Assembly: GCF_002149015.1 (NCBI RefSeq)
Contig: NZ_NGFO01000034.1
Coordinates: 1-57,096, forward strand
Direction of reading: 5' to 3'
Source of the DNA: Gordonia lacunae
GTDB taxonomy: Bacteria > Actinomycetota > Actinomycetes > Mycobacteriales > Mycobacteriaceae
Length of the DNA: 57,096 nucleotides
Shown: positions 52,515-57,096 of the stretch, piece after piece
Position numbering within the stretch: position 1 is the first letter of the stretch
Layout of the letters: the number at the start of each line of letters is the position of its first letter
The notes under the pieces: model-generated
Told to the model about the DNA's origin: nothing
Seen by the model: the letters and a program-made list of their open reading frames with translations, nothing else
Database searches by the model: none
Translations under genes and position numbers: made by a program

Positions 52515-53839
52515 CGGCCCGCCTCCGCAGGATCGCCACCGGGTTCGGGCATCGACTGCGCCGGTTTGTCGACCGACCACTGCACGATCGGCAGCGCCGG
52601 ACGCCACGTGGTCATCGTGCCGAGGGGCGCCACGGTCTCCACCGACAGTCGACGCAACGTACCGCCGAGTGCGCCGTGCCGTCGGGTCACGAGGGTCTGG
52701 TTCTCCACGGTCACCGCGTTGACGACGAGACGGCCCCGGGCGGCAAGCGCTGCCCAGGCGAGCGCCAGGATCTCCTCGTCGAGCCCGCCGCCGATGAAGA
52801 CCGCGTCGGGTCGCGGTGCATCGGCGAGTTCGTCGGGAGCCGGACCCCGCACCGTGAGCCGGTGCGCCACCCCGTGACGGGCGGCGTTGCGGCGCAGCCG
52901 ATCAGCCCGCTCGGGGTCGCGCTCGAACGCGACCGCCGTCCCGCGGTGGTCGGCACGCAACCACTCGATCGCCACACTGCCCGAACCGGACCCGATGTCC
53001 CACAGGGTCTGCGCCCCGGCCGGGCCGAGCGTGCACACCGTCAGGGCGCGGATCGTCGACTTCGTGATCTGGCCGTCGTGCTCGTAGGTATCGTCCGGCC
53101 GGCCGGGTAGCCGGGACCGGCGAGGCCCGACGCAGTCCACCGCGACGATGTTCAGGGGGTCCCCCGCCCGGCGACGCCAGGACTCCGCGGTGTCGGCGGC
53201 GATCTGTTCGGCTGGACCGCCGAGCTGCTCCAGAACGGTCAGCGTCGACGCGCCGAAACCGGCATCGACGAGGAGTTCGGCGACGGCGGCGGGGGTGGTC
53301 TCGTCGCGGCTGAGGACCAGCACACGTGCCCCGTCGGTGACCTCACTCAGCACCACACCCGGATCGGCGCGCACCGCGCTGACGATCCGGGCCGTCGCCA
53401 GGTCCCAGCCCAGACGCGCGCAGGCGAGACTCGCGCTCGACACCGCCGGGTACACCCGCACCCGGCCGGCGCCGACGCGGGCGATGATGCTCGCGCCGAC
53501 CCCGTGGAACATCGGGTCGCCGCTGGCCAGGATGTGGACGGTCTCCGGGTGCGCGGCGTCCGGATGCCCGTCGTTGATCATTCCTTCTGCGACGACACCG
53601 TTCCCGATCACTTCGGCCAGATGTTTCGACATCGGCGAACGCCACGGTCGCAGTTGCGCACCGAGCTCCGGTGCCGCACCGTCAAGGAGCGCCAATTGCC
53701 GTGCGGCGCCGTAGATCACCCGTGCCCGGCGCAGCTCGTCCCGCGCCGTCTCACCGAGACCGGGCCAGCCATCCGCACCGATGCCGACCACCACGAACTC
53801 GTCGATCGATGACAAGACGGTCGTATCCGGGGTCGTCAT
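52511..53839 (-). CDS. cobL: Precorrin-6Y C5,15-methyltransferase (decarboxylating) CobL
   Basis: 442-residue bifunctional enzyme. N-terminal half is a CobE/CbiE-type methyltransferase ('VVVGIGADGWPGLGETARDEL', in parts; 'ILASGDPMFHGVGASI'), C-terminal half a CbiT-type methyltransferase/decarboxylase with 'LWDIGSGSGSVAIEWLRA' SAM site. It methylates C5 and C15 and removes the C12 acetate carboxyl. ATG 53839 inside the previous gene's stop (ATGA). Confidence 0.95.
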   Translation of the reverse strand: MTTPDTTVLSSIDEFVVVGIGADGWPGLGETARDELRRARVIYGAARQLALLDGAAPELGAQLRPWRSPMSKHLAEVIGNGVVAEGMINDGHPDAAHPETVHILASGDPMFHGVGASIIARVGAGRVRVYPAVSSASLACARLGWDLATARIVSAVRADPGVVLSEVTDGARVLVLSRDETTPAAVAELLVDAGFGASTLTVLEQLGGPAEQIAADTAESWRRRAGDPLNIVAVDCVGPRRSRLPGRPDDTYEHDGQITKSTIRALTVCTLGPAGAQTLWDIGSGSGSVAIEWLRADHRGTAVAFERDPERADRLRRNAARHGVAHRLTVRGPAPDELADAPRPDAVFIGGGLDEEILALAWAALAARGRLVVNAVTVENQTLVTRRHGALGGTLRRLSVETVAPLGTMTTWRPALPIVQWSVDKPAQSMPEPGGDPAEAGR

Positions 53840-54633
53840 CGGGGAAGTCTCCGCCACACGGCTCGCGGTAGCAGCCGCATACCGAAGAACACCGGCCGCA
53901 GCGCTCCCGGAATCCAGACCTCGCCGCGCCCCTTGCGGTAGGCGCGCGCCACCGCATCGGCCACCTGCTCCGGATCTCGCGACAGCGGCGCCGGTTTCAC
54001 CCCGGACTCCATCAGGTCGCGGGTCATCGCGCCGACCACGAACCCGGGGCGGGCCAGCAGCAGGCGAACGCCGCTGCCGTGCAACGCATCTGCGAGTCCG
54101 CTCGCGAATCCGTCGAGTCCGGCCTTGGTCGAGCCGTAGACGTAGTTGGCGCGACGAACGCGGATGCCGGCGACCGAGGAGAAGACGATGATGGTCCCGG
54201 AGGCCTGGGCACGGAGCACCGACGCGAGCGGTGTGAGCACGCTGATGTGGGCGTAGTAGTCGGTGTGGGCGATCTGAAGTGCATGCGCCACATCGGTTTC
54301 GGCGCGGGTCTGGTCGCCGAGGATGCCGAACGCCACGATCGCGATCCCGATGGGACCGTACCGCTGAGCCAGTGATTCGACGAGTGCGGGGTGGGAGTCG
54401 GTGTCGTTCGCGTCGAACGCGACGGTGTGCACCGCCACTGCCCCGGCATCGAGCAGGCGTGCCGTCTCGACGGCCAGATCGTCGGGACGACGAGCCGCCA
54501 GTACGACCGTCCGCCCGGACGCGAGACGCGCGGCGGTGGCGACGCCGATCTCGCTGCGGCCACCGAACAGGACGAGGGCACCGACCGGGTCGGAGTCCGG
54601 ACTCGCCGATTCCCCTCTGCTGCGTGACGCCAT
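53836..54633 (-). CDS. SDR oxidoreductase, DprE2-like
   Basis: 265-residue short-chain dehydrogenase: nucleotide loop 'VLFGGRSEIGVATAARLA', 'FDANDTDSHPALVESL', 'VAFGILGD', catalytic 'YVYGSTKAGLDGFASGLADAL' (Tyr-x3-Lys). The SEIG, DTDSHP and RRANYVYGSTKAGLDGF segments are strikingly like DprE2 of arabinan synthesis, so it is a DprE2 paralogue; in M. tuberculosis the gene next to cobL (Rv2073c) holds this place. Substrate unknown; it is co-translated with cobL. Confidence 0.85.
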   Translation of the reverse strand: MASRSRGESASPDSDPVGALVLFGGRSEIGVATAARLASGRTVVLAARRPDDLAVETARLLDAGAVAVHTVAFDANDTDSHPALVESLAQRYGPIGIAIVAFGILGDQTRAETDVAHALQIAHTDYYAHISVLTPLASVLRAQASGTIIVFSSVAGIRVRRANYVYGSTKAGLDGFASGLADALHGSGVRLLLARPGFVVGAMTRDLMESGVKPAPLSRDPEQVADAVARAYRKGRGEVWIPGALRPVFFGMRLLPRAVWRRLPR

Positions 54634-54681
54634 GGCTAGCAGTATCGCATCGGCCCCCGGGCACACCTCTATCGTGGGGTC

Positions 54682-55083
54682 ATGCCTCGCACTGCTGCCG
54701 ACCTCGGATCCGATGCGCTCGCGTTCCTCACCGAACGCCACCTCGGGACCCTCACCACCTTGCGCGCCGACGGCACGCCGCACGCCGTAGCCGTCGGATT
54801 CACCTGGGATCCCGAGGCCGGTCTGGCACGGGTCATCACCTCCGACGGCAATCAGAAGGTACGTAACGCCGAACGCGGCGGCTATGCAGCCGTCACCAAT
54901 GTCGACGGGCCGCGGTGGTTGACCCTCGAGGGGCCCGCGACGGTTCGCCGCGAACCCGGCCCCGTCCGCGAGGCCGAGCAGCGCTATGCGCAGCGCTACC
55001 GGGAGCCCCGACCCAACCCGCGTCGCGTGGTGATCGAGATCAGCGTGAGCCGGGTGCTCGGCTCCGCATCGCTGTTCAGTTAG
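54682..55083 (+). CDS. F420-dependent biliverdin reductase-like (Rv2074 type)
   Basis: 133-residue split-beta-barrel FMN/F420-binding protein: 'LAFLTERHLGTLTTLRADGTPHAVAVGFTWD' (in parts), 'NAERGGYAAVTNVDGPRWLTLEGPATV'. Matches the place and look of Rv2074, described as an F420H2-dependent biliverdin reductase. ATG 54682, divergent from the SDR gene with only 48 bases between, so promoters overlap. Confidence 0.85.
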   Translation: MPRTAADLGSDALAFLTERHLGTLTTLRADGTPHAVAVGFTWDPEAGLARVITSDGNQKVRNAERGGYAAVTNVDGPRWLTLEGPATVRREPGPVREAEQRYAQRYREPRPNPRRVVIEISVSRVLGSASLFS

Positions 55084-55259
55084 GCCGCGCGTCTGACGTC
55101 GGCGGTCCGGATCGGTTCATCGCAAAGTCATTCAGACCACCGGCATCGGATTCCCGCCTCCTATCACAAGACACCGACAACTCCACTGCGCTACTCATCT
55201 GTCAGATCAACAGTCAGACAACACTTTTCGCCCGTCCAATCCATAGATCTCGTGTACAC

Positions 55260-55275
55260 TCGAACGTACATTCGC
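55260..55275 (+). promoter_or_regulatory. LexA-like SOS box
   Basis: TCGAAC-GTAC-ATTCGC, 10 of 12 consensus positions of TCGAAC-n4-GTTCGA. It lies 31-46 bases before the TTG start of the DUF222-HNH gene, the same arrangement as at 22536. Confidence 0.5.
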
Positions 55276-55305
55276 AGCAACGGATCTCGGGGGGAGGCGA
55301 CCGGC

Positions 55306-56889
55306 TTGTCTGTCACCACACACGTCGATGACGAATCGGCGGTGCCGCAACCGCGAGCCGTCGAGCTGGTGGCCGACCTGCATGCGATCCTCGACGAACT
55401 GCAGACCGTGGACCTGGCGCCGTGTTCGGACGAAGACTTGATCGAGGTTGCATCTGCGACCGAACGGGCCATCGCACGACTGACCGTCGCCGGGGACCGG
55501 CAGATCGATCAGGTCGAGGCCCGCGACCTCCCCCGCAAAGCAGGCTGCCGAACCCTCATGCAGTTCATGACCCACCGGCTGCGGGTCTCCAACCCTGTCC
55601 GGCGTCGTAAGCAGATGGACGCCACCGCCACCCGCACCAGCTTGGGTGGTGAACGCCTCGAACCCGAACACCCCACCCTGGCCGGAGCATTCGCTGCAGG
55701 AACAGTCGGCTCTGCTCACGTCCAGGCTGCCCTCGATGTCCTCGACCAGATCCCGAACGCTGTCGAGCATGATGTGAAAGTCGCTGCCGAGCGGCAGATG
55801 GCCGAGATCGCCATCGATCACACACCGGCCGACATCACCCAGCTCGGCGCGCGGTTGCTTGCTCATCTCGACCCCGACGGCACCCTCACGGACGACACCG
55901 ACCAGAAACGGCGCCGCAACCTTTGGATCGGCCGCCAACGCGCCGACGGCACCGCCAAAATCTCCGGCACCCTCACCCCCGAACTCGCCGCCCGGCTTAC
56001 GATGATGTTCGCCGTCTGGGGCAAACCCGGACTCAACAACCCCGACGACCCCAACTCACCCAGCGGCCCGGCCGGCACCGCAGACCCCGACGCCGTGGCC
56101 GCCGCCGCCGAGCGTGACGGTCGTACCCTCGCCCAGACAAATCACGACGCACTCGACGCCGCATTGGCCGCCGGTTTCGCCGACGGGACGCTCGGCAGGT
56201 CGCACCGCGGCCTACCCGTGCAACTGCTCATCAAAGCCGACCTCAACGACCTCATTCGCGAAGCCGGACTGGCCACGACCGCGACCGGCACACTGCTGCC
56301 CATCCCCGACCTGCTCGCGATGGCCGCGGATGTGCAGCCGTGGTTGGCGATCTTCAAGAACGCCACCGCCGTAGCGCTGTACTTCGGACGCGGCAAGCGT
56401 CTGGCCACCCGCGAACAACGCCTCGTCTCCTTCGCCCGCCCCGACGGCGAAGTGTGCTCCGCACCCGGGTGCGACCAACCCGCCACCCACGTCGAACTCC
56501 ACCATGCTCACAAGGATTGGGCCCAGGGTGGACTCACCGACATCGACGACCTCGCCCCCGCCTGCCCCCGACACAACCGGATGGTCGGTGACCAGCCCGG
56601 CCAGTACACCACCCACATCGAACGGTCGGGACCCGACGAAGGCCGCTGCATCTGGCGACTCAACGCCGAACCCGGAGCACCACCCAACCCCGAACACATC
56701 AACCGCCGACCCGACATACCCCGGCGACTCGTACACCATCTGAACACCGTGCGCGACGAGATCCACGGACCACCAACCCGAGGGTTTCGCAGGCTCGGTC
56801 GCCGGACCCTAATGGGGGTGGATCGGCTCTCTTTTGGGGGATGCTGGTCGTGTGAGCCTTCCCGGTCGGTGACCACTGCCGGACCCTGA
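55306..56889 (+). CDS. DUF222-HNH endonuclease, second copy
   Basis: 527-residue 13E12-type protein with helical DUF222 domain and HNH nuclease ('CSAPGCDQPATHVELHHAHKDWAQGG', in parts, then 'LAPACPRHNRMVGD'). TTG start 55306, chosen because GGGGAGG precedes it and the SOS box lies before it. The last ~40 residues (from 'GPPTRGFRRLG') do not look like the family and read into AT-richer sequence, so the true end may have been replaced by an insertion or rearrangement at about 56800. Confidence 0.85.
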   Translation: MSVTTHVDDESAVPQPRAVELVADLHAILDELQTVDLAPCSDEDLIEVASATERAIARLTVAGDRQIDQVEARDLPRKAGCRTLMQFMTHRLRVSNPVRRRKQMDATATRTSLGGERLEPEHPTLAGAFAAGTVGSAHVQAALDVLDQIPNAVEHDVKVAAERQMAEIAIDHTPADITQLGARLLAHLDPDGTLTDDTDQKRRRNLWIGRQRADGTAKISGTLTPELAARLTMMFAVWGKPGLNNPDDPNSPSGPAGTADPDAVAAAAERDGRTLAQTNHDALDAALAAGFADGTLGRSHRGLPVQLLIKADLNDLIREAGLATTATGTLLPIPDLLAMAADVQPWLAIFKNATAVALYFGRGKRLATREQRLVSFARPDGEVCSAPGCDQPATHVELHHAHKDWAQGGLTDIDDLAPACPRHNRMVGDQPGQYTTHIERSGPDEGRCIWRLNAEPGAPPNPEHINRRPDIPRRLVHHLNTVRDEIHGPPTRGFRRLGRRTLMGVDRLSFGGCWSCEPSRSVTTAGP

Positions 56890-56946
56890 AACGGTGTGTT
56901 GGATTTCTAGACGAAGACCGTGGCCCGGCCGGGTGAGGATCACCCG

Positions 56947-57096
56947 CTAGAACGCTTCTGGGATGTCGTGCCCCCTGAAGGTGTGGGTGAGCACTGATCC
57001 ATTAGGCCGCGTCAGGGTGATCTCCCGAAGGTTCACATCGAGATCGTCGAGACGACCGAAGACGAGGTGAACGAGTGTCATGATCTTTGTGGGCAA
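56947..57096 (-). CDS. Partial CDS, function unknown
   Basis: The last 49 codons of a frame entering from the right edge, ending 'LTHTFRGHDIPEAF' and TAG at 56947-56949. Base composition is lower in GC than the neighbours, and it follows the atypical end of the HNH gene, so it may belong to a mobile element. No family recognised; the frame could also be chance. Confidence 0.35.
   Translation of the reverse strand: MPTKIMTLVHLVFGRLDDLDVNLREITLTRPNGSVLTHTFRGHDIPEAF

Overview
The window is high-GC actinobacterial DNA, most likely Gordonia or a close relative in the Mycobacteriales. The evidence is gene order shared with Mycobacterium tuberculosis (rbpA, Dpm, Lnt, fxsA, then cobN/cobG/cobH/cobIJ/cobK/cobM/cobL followed by homologues of Rv2073c and Rv2074), two 13E12-type DUF222-HNH genes with LexA-like boxes, an F420-type LLM oxidoreductase, and a prolific family of short dispersed GC-rich repeats. 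The genus is an inference; no rRNA gene is present.

Layout. 1-1625: the left edge of a Wadjet (JetABCD) plasmid-defence operon, with jetA complete and jetB cut by the window end. 1750-3769: an HSL-type esterase and a ZIP-like transporter among repeats. 4103-12520: a complete Nit1C-type cluster (MSMEG_0572 to MSMEG_0565 order): DUF protein, nitrilase, small protein, flavoprotein, radical SAM protein, GNAT-AIR synthase fusion, a second nitrilase homologue that has lost its catalytic cysteine, and a glycosyltransferase. It continues by overlapping stops and starts into an EamA transporter, an NTF2-like protein, an LLM oxidoreductase and an SRPBCC protein. 15485-19735: FKBP lipoprotein, cytochrome P450, GT87 mannosyltransferase, globin. 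19849-21319: a retron-type reverse transcriptase with a strongly structured putative msr-msd RNA bounded by a perfect 14-bp inverted repeat. 21708-25743: GNAT, DUF222-HNH protein, and an IS1380-family element inserted into a dispersed repeat. 26005-38000: housekeeping and accessory genes (UvrA-like ATPase, VOC proteins, AraC regulator, phosphohexomutase plus GlgC-like pyrophosphorylase, FAD oxidase, MpaB-like oxygenase, DUF475/TerC protein). 38206-43387: rbpA, Dpm, Lnt, amidohydrolase, FxsA. 43551-54633: aerobic cobalamin genes with a cobalamin riboswitch in front of cobN. 54682-57096: F420-dependent reductase homologue, second DUF222-HNH gene and a partial unknown reading frame.

Main points of interest: (1) a probable undescribed retron (RT plus ncRNA) with no obvious effector beside it; (2) a nitrilase pseudo-enzyme embedded in the Nit1C operon; (3) a dispersed repeat family that is translated in the same frame inside two unrelated genes, jetB and cobN, and a second family that forms the C-terminus of the MSMEG_0570-like protein. 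These repeats also serve as IS target, intergenic spacer and possible terminator.

Functionally, the Nit1C genes probably act together on a nitrile, cyanide or related nitrogen substrate (known link to cyanide assimilation, recalled from literature). The cob genes form two facing blocks: riboswitch-controlled cobN against cobG-H-IJ, then cobL-M-K converging on cobIJ. All functional calls come from reading protein motifs; no database search was run.
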